Shown: one piece after another, positions 1-8,086 of the stretch
Position numbering within the stretch: the stretch's first letter is position 1
How the letters are laid out: each line of letters begins with the position of its first letter
Assembly: GCA_000302695.1 (NCBI GenBank)
Contig: AMFN01000005.1
Coordinates: 62,001 to 126,000 of the forward strand
Reading direction: 5' to 3'
Length of the DNA stretch: 64,000 bases
Source: Enterobacteriaceae bacterium LSJC7
GTDB taxonomy: Bacteria > Pseudomonadota > Gammaproteobacteria > Enterobacterales > Enterobacteriaceae
Program-made: the position numbers and the translations under genes
Notes under the pieces: model-generated
Told to the model about the DNA's origin: nothing
The model's database searches: none
What the model saw: the letters and a program-made list of their open reading frames with translations, nothing else

Positions 1-121
1 CTGTTTTTGTCCTTCCCGGCCAATCCCTTATCTTTTTATGGTTATTTTTGCAGCGTTTTCGCAATTTTTGTAAAAACAAGAATTATCCGGCACTTAGACA
101 AAACTCAATAAATCAATGAGA

Positions 122-137
122 TACCACTTAAGAGGTA
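122..137 (+). promoter_or_regulatory. NarL/NarP 7-2-7 site of the nirB promoter
   Basis: TACCACT-TA-AGAGGTA is an inverted pair of NarL/NarP heptamers with the 2-bp spacing bound by both response regulators. Its centre lies 28 bp upstream of the FNR site, the same distance as in the E. coli nirB promoter (-69.5 and -41.5). It should activate nirB in nitrate or nitrite. A possible IHF core (AATCAA from 111) lies just upstream, where E. coli has IHF sites, but it is imperfect. Confidence 0.8.
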
Positions 138-150
138 TACAAAGACGTAT

Positions 151-164
151 TTGATCCACATCAA
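151..164 (+). promoter_or_regulatory. FNR site of the nirB promoter
   Basis: TTGAT-CCAC-ATCAA is a perfect FNR palindrome. Counting 41.5 bp from its centre places transcription start near position 199, and TAAGGT at 186-191 is the fitting -10, as in E. coli. This is a class II FNR promoter, so the nir operon should be induced without oxygen. Confidence 0.88.
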
Positions 165-222
165 TAATCACCCATGCTGAATCGTTAAGGTAGGCGGTAA
201 TAGAAAAGAAATCGAGGCAAAA

Positions 223-2766
223 ATGAGCAAAGTCAGACTCGCAGTTATCGGAAACGGTATGGTCGGACACCGCTTTATCGAAGATCTGCTTGATAAAGCC
301 GAACCTGGACAGTTCGAGATTACCGTCTTCTGTGAAGAGCCCCGCATCGCCTACGACCGCGTACACCTGTCATCTTACTTCTCCCATCACACTGCCGAAG
401 AACTGACGCTGGTGCGTGAAGGGTTTTATGAGAAACACGGCGTGCAGGTGCTGGTGGGCGAGCGCGCCATCACCATCAACCGCCAGGAAAAGGTCATTCA
501 CTCCAGCGCCGGGCGCACCGTATTTTATGACAAGCTGGTCATGGCGACCGGCTCGTATCCGTGGATCCCACCGATTAAAGGCGCGGACACCCAGGACTGT
601 TTCGTTTACCGCACCATTGAAGACCTCAACGCCATTGAAGCCTGCGCACGCCGCAGCAAGCGCGGCGCAGTCGTCGGCGGTGGCCTGCTGGGACTTGAAG
701 CCGCAGGCGCGCTGAAAAACCTTGGCGTCGAAACCCACGTTGTTGAGTTTGCGCCAATGTTAATGGCCGAACAGCTCGATCATATGGGCGGCGAGCAGCT
801 GTGCAAGAAAATTGAGCGCATGGGCGTGAAGGTCCATACCAACAAAAACACCCAGCAAATCGTGCAGGAAGGCGTGGAAGCACGCAAAACCATGCACTTT
901 GCCGACGGCAGCAAGCTGGAAATTGACTTCATCGTGTTTTCAACCGGCATTCGCCCGCGCGATAAGCTTGCCACCCAGTGTGGTCTGGCTACCGCGCAGC
1001 GCGGCGGTATTGTGATTAACGATAACTGCCAGACCTCTGACCCGGACATCTACGCCATCGGCGAGTGCGCCAGCTGGCAAAACCGCATGTTTGGCCTGGT
1101 GGCACCTGGCTACAAAATGGCGCAGGTTACCGTCGATCACCTGCTCGGCAACGCCAACGTGTTTGAAGGCGCCGACATGAGCGCCAAACTCAAGCTGCTG
1201 GGCGTGGATGTGGGCGGCATCGGTGATGCCCATGGCCGCACACCGGGCGCGCGCAGCTACGTCTACCTCGACGAGAACAAAGAAGTCTACAAACGCCTTA
1301 TTGTCAGTGCAGACAACAAAACGCTACTCGGCGCGGTACTGGTGGGCGACACCAGCGACTATGGCAACCTGCTCCAACTGATGCTTAACGCCATTGAACT
1401 GCCGGAAAACCCGGATTCGCTGATTCTGCCGTCCCACGCGGGCAGCGGAAAACCGGCTATTGGCGTGGATAAGCTGCCAGACAGCGCGCAGATTTGCTCC
1501 TGCTTTGACGTCACCAAAGGCGACCTGGTTGCCGCCATCAGTAAAGGCTGCCACACCGTGGCGGCGCTGAAAGCCGAAACCAAAGCCGGGACCGGCTGCG
1601 GCGGCTGTATCCCGCTGGTCACCCAGGTGCTCAACGCCGAACTTGCCAAACAGGGCATTGAAGTGAACAACCACCTGTGTGAGCACTTCGCGTTCTCACG
1701 CCAGGAGCTGTATCACCTCATTCGCGTAGAAGGCATTAAATCCTTCGACGAGTTGCGTGCCAAATACGGTACCGGCTACGGCTGTGAAGTGTGTAAGCCT
1801 ACCGTCGGTTCACTGCTGGCCTCCTGCTGGAACGAGTACGTACTCAAGCCCGACAATACGCCGCTGCAAGACACCAATGACAACTTCCTCGCCAACATCC
1901 AGAAAGACGGTACTTACTCGGTGATCCCGCGCTCCGCCGGTGGCGAAATTACGCCAGAAGGGCTGATGGAAGTCGGCCGCATCGCCCGCGAATTTAATCT
2001 CTACACCAAAATTACCGGCTCGCAGCGCATCGGTCTGTTTGGCGCGCAAAAAGACGACCTGCCGGAAATCTGGCGTCAGCTGATTGAGGCTGGCTTTGAA
2101 ACCGGCCACGCGTACGCCAAAGCGCTGCGTATGGCAAAAACCTGCGTAGGCAGCACCTGGTGCCGCTACGGCGTGGGCGACAGCGTCGGCTTTGGCGTTG
2201 AGCTGGAAAACCGCTACAAGGGCATCCGCACTCCGCACAAGATGAAGTTTGGCGTCTCTGGCTGCACCCGCGAATGCGCAGAAGCCCAGGGCAAAGATGT
2301 CGGCGTTATCGCCACCGAGAAAGGCTGGAACCTGTACGTTTGCGGCAACGGTGGTATGAAGCCGCGCCACGCTGACCTGCTGGCCGCCGACCTCGACCGC
2401 GACACCCTGGTGCACTACCTCGACCGCTTTATGATGTTCTACATCCGCACCGCCGACAAGCTGCAACGCACCTCGGTGTGGCTGGAGAACCTCGAAGGCG
2501 GCATTGAGTACCTGAAAAGCGTCATTATCGACGACAAACTCAACCTCAATGAGCACATGGAAGCGGAAATGGCGCGCCTGCGCGAGGCGGTTATCTGCGA
2601 ATGGCAGGAAACGGTCAACAACCCGCAGGCACAGGTGCGCTTTAAGCACTTCATTAACAGCACCCAGCGCGATCCGAACGTTCAGGTCGTTGCAGAGCGC
2701 CAGCAGCACCGCCCGGCCACGCCGCATGAGCGTATCCCGGTCACTCTCGTGGAGGAAAATGTATGA
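223..2766 (+). CDS. nirB: NADH-dependent nitrite reductase large subunit NirB
   Basis: Catalytic subunit of the cytoplasmic NADH-nitrite reductase, reducing nitrite to ammonium with six electrons; it uses FAD, Fe-S clusters and siroheme. The 847-residue length is usual. Visible domains: an N-terminal FAD/NAD oxidoreductase (GNGMVG at 10-15, second nucleotide motif near 150-160); a BFD-like [2Fe-2S] domain with C425, C427, C459 and C462; and a C-terminal nitrite/sulfite reductase domain with siroheme/4Fe-4S cysteines C641, C647, C681 and C685. The ATG follows GAGG with good spacing. The stop overlaps the nirD start as ATGA, indicating translational coupling. Expression is expected to follow the FNR and NarL/NarP sites upstream. 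Assignment is secure. Confidence 0.98.
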   Translation: MSKVRLAVIGNGMVGHRFIEDLLDKAEPGQFEITVFCEEPRIAYDRVHLSSYFSHHTAEELTLVREGFYEKHGVQVLVGERAITINRQEKVIHSSAGRTVFYDKLVMATGSYPWIPPIKGADTQDCFVYRTIEDLNAIEACARRSKRGAVVGGGLLGLEAAGALKNLGVETHVVEFAPMLMAEQLDHMGGEQLCKKIERMGVKVHTNKNTQQIVQEGVEARKTMHFADGSKLEIDFIVFSTGIRPRDKLATQCGLATAQRGGIVINDNCQTSDPDIYAIGECASWQNRMFGLVAPGYKMAQVTVDHLLGNANVFEGADMSAKLKLLGVDVGGIGDAHGRTPGARSYVYLDENKEVYKRLIVSADNKTLLGAVLVGDTSDYGNLLQLMLNAIELPENPDSLILPSHAGSGKPAIGVDKLPDSAQICSCFDVTKGDLVAAISKGCHTVAALKAETKAGTGCGGCIPLVTQVLNAELAKQGIEVNNHLCEHFAFSRQELYHLIRVEGIKSFDELRAKYGTGYGCEVCKPTVGSLLASCWNEYVLKPDNTPLQDTNDNFLANIQKDGTYSVIPRSAGGEITPEGLMEVGRIAREFNLYTKITGSQRIGLFGAQKDDLPEIWRQLIEAGFETGHAYAKALRMAKTCVGSTWCRYGVGDSVGFGVELENRYKGIRTPHKMKFGVSGCTRECAEAQGKDVGVIATEKGWNLYVCGNGGMKPRHADLLAADLDRDTLVHYLDRFMMFYIRTADKLQRTSVWLENLEGGIEYLKSVIIDDKLNLNEHMEAEMARLREAVICEWQETVNNPQAQVRFKHFINSTQRDPNVQVVAERQQHRPATPHERIPVTLVEENV

Positions 2767-3089
2767 GCCAGTGGACTAGCGTTTGCCCGCTAAAAGACAT
2801 CCTGCCTGCCACCGGGGTCTGTGCCCTGCTCGGCCAACAGCAGGTCGCTATTTTCCGCCCGCGTGCTGACGAGCAGGTCTACGCCATCAGCAACATCGAC
2901 CCGTTCTTTCAGGCAAGCGTGCTCTCACGCGGCCTGATTGCCGAACACCAGGGCGAACTGTGGGTGGCAAGCCCGCTCAAAAAGCAGCGTTTTCGCCTGC
3001 GCGACGGCCTGTGTATGGAAGATGAATCTCACAGCGTGGCCCATTTTGAGGCCAGGGTGCAGGACGGCCAAGTGCAAATAAAAGCCTGA
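2763..3089 (+). CDS. nirD: Nitrite reductase small subunit NirD
   Basis: Small partner of NirB, 108 residues, the usual length. It has the Rieske-like fold of the NirD family (SNIDPFFQASVLSRG in the middle) but none of the Cys/His cluster ligands of true Rieske proteins, as expected for NirD. It overlaps nirB by 4 bp. A clear intrinsic terminator follows directly, so nirBD can end as its own transcript before nirC. Confidence 0.97.
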   Translation: MSQWTSVCPLKDILPATGVCALLGQQQVAIFRPRADEQVYAISNIDPFFQASVLSRGLIAEHQGELWVASPLKKQRFRLRDGLCMEDESHSVAHFEARVQDGQVQIKA

Positions 3090-3094
3090 CCGTA

Positions 3095-3132
3095 TGGCGT
3101 CGTTTCCCACCGGGAGCGACGCCAGTTTTTTT
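3095..3132 (+). terminator. Intrinsic terminator between nirD and nirC
   Basis: The stem TGGCGTCG (3095-3102) pairs with CGACGCCA (3117-3124) around a partly paired CCC/GGG loop and is followed by seven T (3126-3132). It should reduce or stop read-through from nirBD into nirC. Confidence 0.85.
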
Positions 3133-3251
3133 GGGCGAAGCCTGCCAATAAAGGCTCCCCATTATTTCACTTTTTATTTTTACGTTTATTAATCCCAACG
3201 GTTCGGTGCGTTATAACACGCTGAATTAATGGAAATTAAGGATAACCACAG

Positions 3252-4058
3252 ATGTTCACCGACACGATCAACAAGTGTGCGGCGAATGCCGCACGCATCG
3301 CTCGCCTTAACCAGACCAACCCTTTCGCCTTCTGGCTGTCTTCTGCCATGGCCGGTGCCTACGTTGGGCTGGGTATTATTCTCATCTTCACCCTGGGCAA
3401 TCTGCTTGACCCGTCAGTACGCCCGCTGGTGATGGGTGCCACTTTCGGCATCGCGCTCACGCTGGTGATTATCGCGGGTTCCGAGCTTTTTACCGGCCAC
3501 ACCATGTTCCTGACCTTCGGCATCAAAACCGGTGCGGTGACCCACGGCCAGATGTGGCGCATTCTGCCGCAGACCTGGCTTGGTAACCTGCTGGGCTCGG
3601 TATTTGTCGCCCTGCTTTACTACTGGGGCGGCGGCAGTCTGCTACCCGCGGACAATAGCCTCATCCACAGCGTCGCGCTGGCAAAAACCACGCAGCCGGC
3701 AATGGTGCTGTTCTTCAAAGGGGTGCTGTGCAACTGGCTGGTGTGCCTGGCTATCTGGATGGCAATCCGCAGCGAAGGCGCGGCGAAGTTCATCGCCATC
3801 TGGTGGTGCCTGCTGGCATTTATCGCCTCCGGCTATGAGCACTCCATTGCCAACATGACGCTGTTTGCGCTGTCCTGGTTTGGCAACCATTCTGAGGCCT
3901 ACACGCTGGCCGGTATCGGCCATAACCTGCTGTGGGTGACGCTGGGCAACACGCTCTCTGGCGCCGTATTCATGGGTCTGGGTTACTGGTATGCTACTCC
4001 ACGCGCCGAGCGCCCTCGTGAGAAGAGTGCCGACGTATCTGAACGCATCGCAAATTAA
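3252..4058 (+). CDS. nirC: Nitrite channel NirC (FNT family)
   Basis: Inner-membrane formate/nitrite transporter family channel that brings nitrite to NirBD or exports it. The 268 residues hold about six hydrophobic segments, and FNT-type signatures are visible (AGAYVGLGIIL near the start, GSELFTGHTMF in the middle, NLLGSVF after it). AAGGA at 3238-3242 sits 9 nt before the ATG. It lies 162 bp after nirD and beyond a terminator. TATAAC at 3212-3217 could be a -10 for a private promoter, but no good -35 is visible. cysG starts 15 bp after its stop. Confidence 0.96.
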   Translation: MFTDTINKCAANAARIARLNQTNPFAFWLSSAMAGAYVGLGIILIFTLGNLLDPSVRPLVMGATFGIALTLVIIAGSELFTGHTMFLTFGIKTGAVTHGQMWRILPQTWLGNLLGSVFVALLYYWGGGSLLPADNSLIHSVALAKTTQPAMVLFFKGVLCNWLVCLAIWMAIRSEGAAKFIAIWWCLLAFIASGYEHSIANMTLFALSWFGNHSEAYTLAGIGHNLLWVTLGNTLSGAVFMGLGYWYATPRAERPREKSADVSERIAN

Positions 4059-4073
4059 TCGTGAGGACATGCC

Positions 4074-5447
4074 GTGGATCATCTGCCCATATTTTGCCAG
4101 TTACGTAACCGCACCTGTCTGCTGGTCGGCGGTGGTGATGTTGCAGAGCGCAAAGCGCGACTTCTGCTGGAGGCAGGTGCACGGCTTATCGTTAACGCGC
4201 TCGACTTTAGCCCGCAGTTTGCTGCCTGGGCGCAGTCGGGCACGTTAACCCTCGCGCCGGGTGCGTTCAACGACGCACTGCTGGACGACTGCTGGCTGGT
4301 GATTGCCGCTACAGACGACGACGCGGTTAACCAGCAGGTCAGTGACGCCGCCGAAACGCGCCGTATTTTCTGTAACGTGGTGGATGCGCCAAAGCAGGCA
4401 AGCTTCATTATGCCGTCCATCATTGACCGTTCGCCGCTGATGGTGGCGATTTCTTCTGGCGGGACCTCACCGGTGCTGGCACGTCTGCTGCGCGAAAAGC
4501 TCGAATCCCTGCTGCCGCTGCATCTCGGCCAGGTCGCCCATTACGCCGGCACGCTGCGCCAGCGCGTGAAGAACACGTTCGCCAGCATGGGCGAACGCCG
4601 CCGCTTCTGGGAAAAATTCTTCGTTAATGACCGCCTCGCCCAGTCGCTGGCCAATCAGGACAGCACAGCCGTCGCACGCACCACCGAGTCGCTGTTTCAC
4701 GAACCGCTGGATCACCGTGGCGAAGTGGTACTGGTGGGCGCAGGTCCGGGTGACGCCGGTCTGCTTACGCTTAAAGGCTTACAACAGATTCAACAGGCCG
4801 ACATCGTGGTGTATGACCGACTGGTGTCAGACGACATCATGAACCTGGTGCGCCGCGACGCCGATCGCGTGTTTGTAGGTAAGCGCGCGGGCTACCACTG
4901 CGTCCCGCAGGAAGAGATAAACCAAATCCTGCTGCGCGAAGCCCGGCGCGGCAAGCGCGTGGTGCGTCTTAAAGGCGGCGACCCGTTTATCTTCGGGCGC
5001 GGCGGTGAAGAACTGGAAGTGCTGTGCGACGCCGGTATCCCGTTCTCGGTGGTGCCTGGCATTACCGCCGCCTCTGGCTGCTCGGCTTATGCAGGTATTC
5101 CCCTTACCCATCGCGATTACGCCCAGAGCGTGCGCCTGGTCACCGGCCACCTGAAATCCGGTGGTGACCTGCAATGGCAAAACCTGGCAGCAGAAGGCCA
5201 GACGCTGGTGTTTTACATGGGGCTAAACCAGGCCGCTACCATCCAGCAAAACCTGATGGCGCACGGTATGTCGCCAGAAATGCCGGTAGCGCTGGTAGAA
5301 AACGGCACGGCTATCGTTCAGCGCGTAGTGGACGGTACGCTGTCACAGCTTGGCGAACTGGCGCAGCAGGTGCAAAGCCCCAGCCTGATTATTGTCGGCC
5401 ACGTGGTGGCGCTGCGCGAAAAGCTGAACTGGTTCTCCAGCCACTAA
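4074..5447 (+). CDS. cysG: Siroheme synthase CysG (three activities)
   Basis: Makes siroheme, the cofactor of NirB and of sulfite reductase, from uroporphyrinogen III. The 457 residues match E. coli. The N-terminal half is the NAD-dependent precorrin-2 dehydrogenase/ferrochelatase ([22 protein letters not shown] in the phosphoserine loop region). The C-terminal half is the SAM uroporphyrinogen methyltransferase ([31 protein letters not shown]). It starts with GTG at 4074, preceded by GAGG with 7-nt spacing and only 15 bp after nirC, so it is part of the nir transcription unit. Placement with nirBD matches cofactor supply to demand. Confidence 0.98.
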   Translation: MDHLPIFCQLRNRTCLLVGGGDVAERKARLLLEAGARLIVNALDFSPQFAAWAQSGTLTLAPGAFNDALLDDCWLVIAATDDDAVNQQVSDAAETRRIFCNVVDAPKQASFIMPSIIDRSPLMVAISSGGTSPVLARLLREKLESLLPLHLGQVAHYAGTLRQRVKNTFASMGERRRFWEKFFVNDRLAQSLANQDSTAVARTTESLFHEPLDHRGEVVLVGAGPGDAGLLTLKGLQQIQQADIVVYDRLVSDDIMNLVRRDADRVFVGKRAGYHCVPQEEINQILLREARRGKRVVRLKGGDPFIFGRGGEELEVLCDAGIPFSVVPGITAASGCSAYAGIPLTHRDYAQSVRLVTGHLKSGGDLQWQNLAAEGQTLVFYMGLNQAATIQQNLMAHGMSPEMPVALVENGTAIVQRVVDGTLSQLGELAQQVQSPSLIIVGHVVALREKLNWFSSH

Positions 5448-5486
5448 CCCTTTCCCCGCCTCCTCTTCAGCGCCGATATCACCAAC

Positions 5487-5526
5487 AGGCACTTTCCAGA
5501 ATTAAACGGATAAGTGCCTTTCTTCA
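5487..5526 (+). terminator. Possible terminator after cysG
   Basis: AGGCACTT (5487-5494) can pair with AAGTGCCT (5512-5519) across a 17-nt loop, followed by the T-rich TTCTTCATTTC. The long loop and interrupted T tract make it a weaker candidate. Confidence 0.5.
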
Positions 5527-5653
5527 TTTCGTCTTTGCGAATTTATTCTCACCGCGCTCTGCCAGTACAGAACCCCCCATATAAAACCGAATATTCCTGG
5601 AAAAACCCTCCATTGCGTTATCATTTTTTTACTATTTAAAACATTAGCAATAC

Positions 5654-5681
5654 TTGACAAAAATCCGCAATCCCATACACT
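5654..5681 (+). promoter_or_regulatory. Sigma70 promoter of the flavoprotein oxidase gene
   Basis: A perfect -35 TTGACA (5654-5659) is followed after 16 bp by TACACT (5676-5681), a 4-of-6 match to the -10. Predicted transcription start is near 5688, inside the LexA box at 5687-5706, an ideal position for repression. Confidence 0.7.
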
Positions 5682-5686
5682 GCGAA

Positions 5687-5706
5687 TACTGTATATAAAT
5701 ACAGTA
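5687..5706 (+). promoter_or_regulatory. Near-consensus LexA (SOS) box
   Basis: TACTGTATAT-AAATACAGTA contains CTGT-N8-ACAG and differs from the E. coli LexA ideal TACTGTATAT-ATATACAGTA at one base in 20. It spans the predicted start point of the promoter at 5654-5681 and ends 28 bp before the oxidase ATG. No other gene start is nearby, so it should repress that gene until DNA damage. Confidence 0.92.
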
Positions 5707-5734
5707 TTTTGAGGAAAATTAAAAAGGATTGTAT

Positions 5735-7333
5735 ATGGAAATCATTAAAACTAAGCCAACAGGCAGCTATTACTCAGATTATGAAAACTGGTCAAAACAG
5801 GTGAGCGGCACGCATATTCAGACCTATTCCCCCAAAAACGTAGCCGAACTACTAAATATTGTTAACTGGGCCTGGCAAAATAATTACCAGGTGCGTGTAT
5901 CTGGCCAGCAACATAACTGGTCACCGCTGACTATTGCGAACGGAAACAATAACAGTCAGATTATCCTCATCGATATGTCGAAGTATCTTAAAAATGTCAC
6001 CATTACTAAAACCGGCGACAGTGGAACCTTTACTGCGCAAACCGGCATATTGATGGAAGCATTATTTACTGCGCTGGAGAAAAAAACGCTCGGTTATTAT
6101 GCCCACCCGGCACCTGGTGATTTAACCCTCGGCGGTGTACTGGCTATTAACGGCCACGGCACCTGTGTTCCGGCTAAAAATGAAAAGCTCACGGAAAAAG
6201 GCACCTGGGGAACCATCAGTAATAATATTATTTCCCTCAGCGCCATTGTCTGGGACAGCACCGCTGAATGTTATACGACAAAAACCTTCCAGCGTAACGA
6301 CCCTGAAATTGCGCCGTTCCTGGCCTGCGTTGGGCGCACCATTATTTATGAAGTGACGATGCAGGTGCCAAGAAACAAACGTCTGCGCTGCCAGAGCTTT
6401 GTCGATATCCCGGCAACCGAGCTGTTTGCGCCTAAAGCGCAAACTGGCCTGCGTACCTTCAGCCACTATCTCGACCAGTGCGGTAAAGCCGAAGCTATCT
6501 GGTTCCCCTTTACCGACAAACCGTGGATGAAGATCTGGACGGAATCCCCGTCTTACCCGACCGTGTCAAAACCGGTGCACAGCCCGTACAACTACCCGTT
6601 CTCTGACCGCGTGCCGGTAGAGATTTCTGACCTTATCAAGCTCATCAATAACGGCTACCCGGAAAAAACCCCGGCCATGGGCAACCTGCAAATGAGCCTG
6701 GTCAAAACCGGTCTGGGCGCTACCATCTCCGGCGACCTGTGGGGCTGGAGCAAGGACGTCCTGCTGTACGTGAAGCCTGACACGCTGCGCGTCACCGCTA
6801 ACGGCTACGCTATCATCACCAAACGCGACAACATCCAGCCTGTGCTGCATGACTTCATGACTAAGTACGAAGAGATGGTCGAGAAATACCAGAAACTCAA
6901 CTCATGGCCAATGAACGGGCCGATTGAGGTGCGCGTGACGGGGCTGGATAAACCTGAGGACTCTATCGTCAGCGGCGCGGTTGCCCCGGCGCTGTCTGCG
7001 GTGCGCCCGGTTGATGAACACCCGGAATGGGATGTGGCCATCTGGCTCGATATCCTGTCAATGCCGGACACGCCTGATGCGAACAAGTTCTATAACGAAA
7101 TGGAGCAGTGGATTTTTGCCCACTTCAGCGGTGACTATGCGCTGACGCGCGTTGAGTGGAGTAAGGGCTGGGGTTACACCGACGATGCGGCGTGGGAAAA
7201 TAATGATGTATTAAATAATATTGTCCCTGGCAGTTATAAAGACTGGAATGAATCTATGGCAATTTTAAATAAATACGATCCGCACCAGACCTTTACTTCT
7301 CCTTTCATGAGAAAACTGCTAAAACAAAGATAA
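5735..7333 (+). CDS. FAD-linked oxidase, VAO/cholesterol-oxidase-like, SOS-controlled
   Basis: A 532-residue flavoprotein of the vanillyl-alcohol-oxidase (PCMH-FAD) superfamily, most like the type II cholesterol oxidase group in GGVLAINGHGT (residues 133-143) and the C-terminal layout. The N-terminal FAD domain has SGQQHNWSP (56-64); H60 is where many family members attach FAD covalently. No signal peptide or membrane segment is visible, so it is probably cytoplasmic. The substrate is unknown and sterol is not implied. ATG at 5735 is chosen over TTG at 5729 because AAGGA (5724-5728) then has 6-nt spacing. It is a single-gene unit with a strong promoter under a LexA box, convergent to the microcin-like peptide gene. 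It is absent from the E. coli cysG-trpS interval I know, suggesting acquisition. Confidence 0.8.
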   Translation: MEIIKTKPTGSYYSDYENWSKQVSGTHIQTYSPKNVAELLNIVNWAWQNNYQVRVSGQQHNWSPLTIANGNNNSQIILIDMSKYLKNVTITKTGDSGTFTAQTGILMEALFTALEKKTLGYYAHPAPGDLTLGGVLAINGHGTCVPAKNEKLTEKGTWGTISNNIISLSAIVWDSTAECYTTKTFQRNDPEIAPFLACVGRTIIYEVTMQVPRNKRLRCQSFVDIPATELFAPKAQTGLRTFSHYLDQCGKAEAIWFPFTDKPWMKIWTESPSYPTVSKPVHSPYNYPFSDRVPVEISDLIKLINNGYPEKTPAMGNLQMSLVKTGLGATISGDLWGWSKDVLLYVKPDTLRVTANGYAIITKRDNIQPVLHDFMTKYEEMVEKYQKLNSWPMNGPIEVRVTGLDKPEDSIVSGAVAPALSAVRPVDEHPEWDVAIWLDILSMPDTPDANKFYNEMEQWIFAHFSGDYALTRVEWSKGWGYTDDAAWENNDVLNNIVPGSYKDWNESMAILNKYDPHQTFTSPFMRKLLKQR

Positions 7334-7344
7334 AATAACGCGAT

Positions 7345-7371
7345 AAAAAACCACCCTGGCGCCAGGGTGGT
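7345..7371. terminator. Bidirectional terminator between oxidase and peptide genes
   Basis: ACCACCCTGGC (7350-7360) and GCCAGGGTGGT (7361-7371) form a perfect 22-nt palindrome. AAAAAA at 7345-7350 gives a proper U tract for minus-strand transcripts of the peptide gene. On the plus strand only TTAATT follows, so termination of the oxidase transcript is weaker. Confidence 0.75.
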
Positions 7372-7383
7372 TAATTAGCGGAA

Positions 7384-7659
7384 TTAACCGCCCCACTCAT
7401 GCTCGTAGTGATAGGTAATATTACTCTGATCGCCACCCAGCAATGAGCCAATACCACCGACCGCTTTAAATAAAGCATAGCCGAGGGAATCCGCCGCATA
7501 GTGAATGCTGCCTAAACCAACAAAGTCAAAAGCCTTACCTACTGAAGACACTGTCGAGGTATTCAAAAAGTCGTTTGCCAGTTTAACTACATCAATCACC
7601 ACTGCGCCTAAAAAACCACCAGAAACTTCTTCTACTTCATCAGACGTTAATTCTCTCAT
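7384..7659 (-). CDS. Double-glycine leader peptide, class II microcin-like
   Basis: Encodes 91 residues. The first 15, MRELTSDEVEEVSGG, are a textbook double-glycine export leader like those of colicin V and other class II microcins, normally cut after GG by a C39-peptidase ABC exporter. The predicted mature part is 76 residues, lacks cysteine, is hydrophobic and rich in Gly/Ala/Val, and ends in a polar aromatic tail (HYEHEWGG). Four in-frame ATGs are possible. ATG at 7659 is chosen because GGAG then lies 6 nt upstream and the leader gains its canonical length; the longest version starts at 7671. No exporter, immunity or modification gene is recognised nearby. It may be an antibacterial peptide or a secreted signal; which one cannot be told from sequence. 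Confidence 0.72.
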   Translation of the reverse strand: MRELTSDEVEEVSGGFLGAVVIDVVKLANDFLNTSTVSSVGKAFDFVGLGSIHYAADSLGYALFKAVGGIGSLLGGDQSNITYHYEHEWGG

Positions 7660-7722
7660 CATCATCTCCATTTGATATTAATGCATGATACGTCCAGATA
7701 TGCCATTAAAAGACACTCGTAC

Positions 7723-7751
7723 ATTTCATTAAATATATCAATGCAAGTCAA
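7723..7751 (-). promoter_or_regulatory. Candidate promoter of the GG-leader peptide gene
   Basis: On the minus strand TTGACT (7751-7746) and TGAAAT (7728-7723) are separated by 17 bp, with 5-of-6 and 4-of-6 consensus matches. The predicted transcript start lies about 55-60 nt before the ATG. No LexA-type site is visible here. Confidence 0.45.
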
Positions 7752-8039
7752 CTAAAATAAAAACGCAAAATGCAGCTCTTTTATTTATTCAAATCGAATG
7801 AAAAATTTAGCATGCTTTATTAGCAACAACGCCTTCCAGTAAAAATAGTGCGGATAACCTCAACCAGCGTTACTCGCGCCTGATTGCGGCCCATAAAATC
7901 AAACTGAAATACACAACCGCTGCCAGAATCAATAAGAATTATTAATATTAATCACCAGAGGATTAAGAAAAATCCTTAATCCACCGTCAGCGCATTATCC
8001 AGCCGTTCCTCAACAGCGGGTGGGTTGTTTTTGCGACAT

Positions 8040-8064
8040 AAAAAAGCCCGGCAGCGCCGGGCTT
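8040..8064 (-). terminator. Terminator of the aroK-trpS operon
   Basis: Read on the minus strand, GCCCGGC-GCT-GCCGGGC (8062-8046) is followed by TTTTTT. It ends transcription after trpS. Confidence 0.85.
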
Positions 8065-8086
8065 TACATCAAACTCGCACTCGCGT

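Larger units (their letters stand above)
7660..8086. other. AT-rich intergenic region upstream of the peptide gene
   Basis: Apart from the peptide promoter and the trpS terminator, I see no convincing gene. A 24-codon minus-strand ORF (7820-7894) lacks a ribosome binding site. The stretch is clearly more AT-rich than the flanking backbone genes, in keeping with foreign origin of this pocket. Confidence 0.6.

Noticed and set aside
1810-2727. Long 305-codon ORF antisense to nirB
   Set aside because: It lies entirely inside nirB on the opposite strand, a usual shadow in GC-rich codon use, with no start signals.
7820-7894. 24-codon minus-strand ORF (begins MGRNQARVTLVEV) that might be a small toxin or an immunity protein
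   Set aside because: No Shine-Dalgarno, no membrane segment and too short to be a microcin immunity protein. It gives a vague sense of a recurrent short sequence that I cannot verify.
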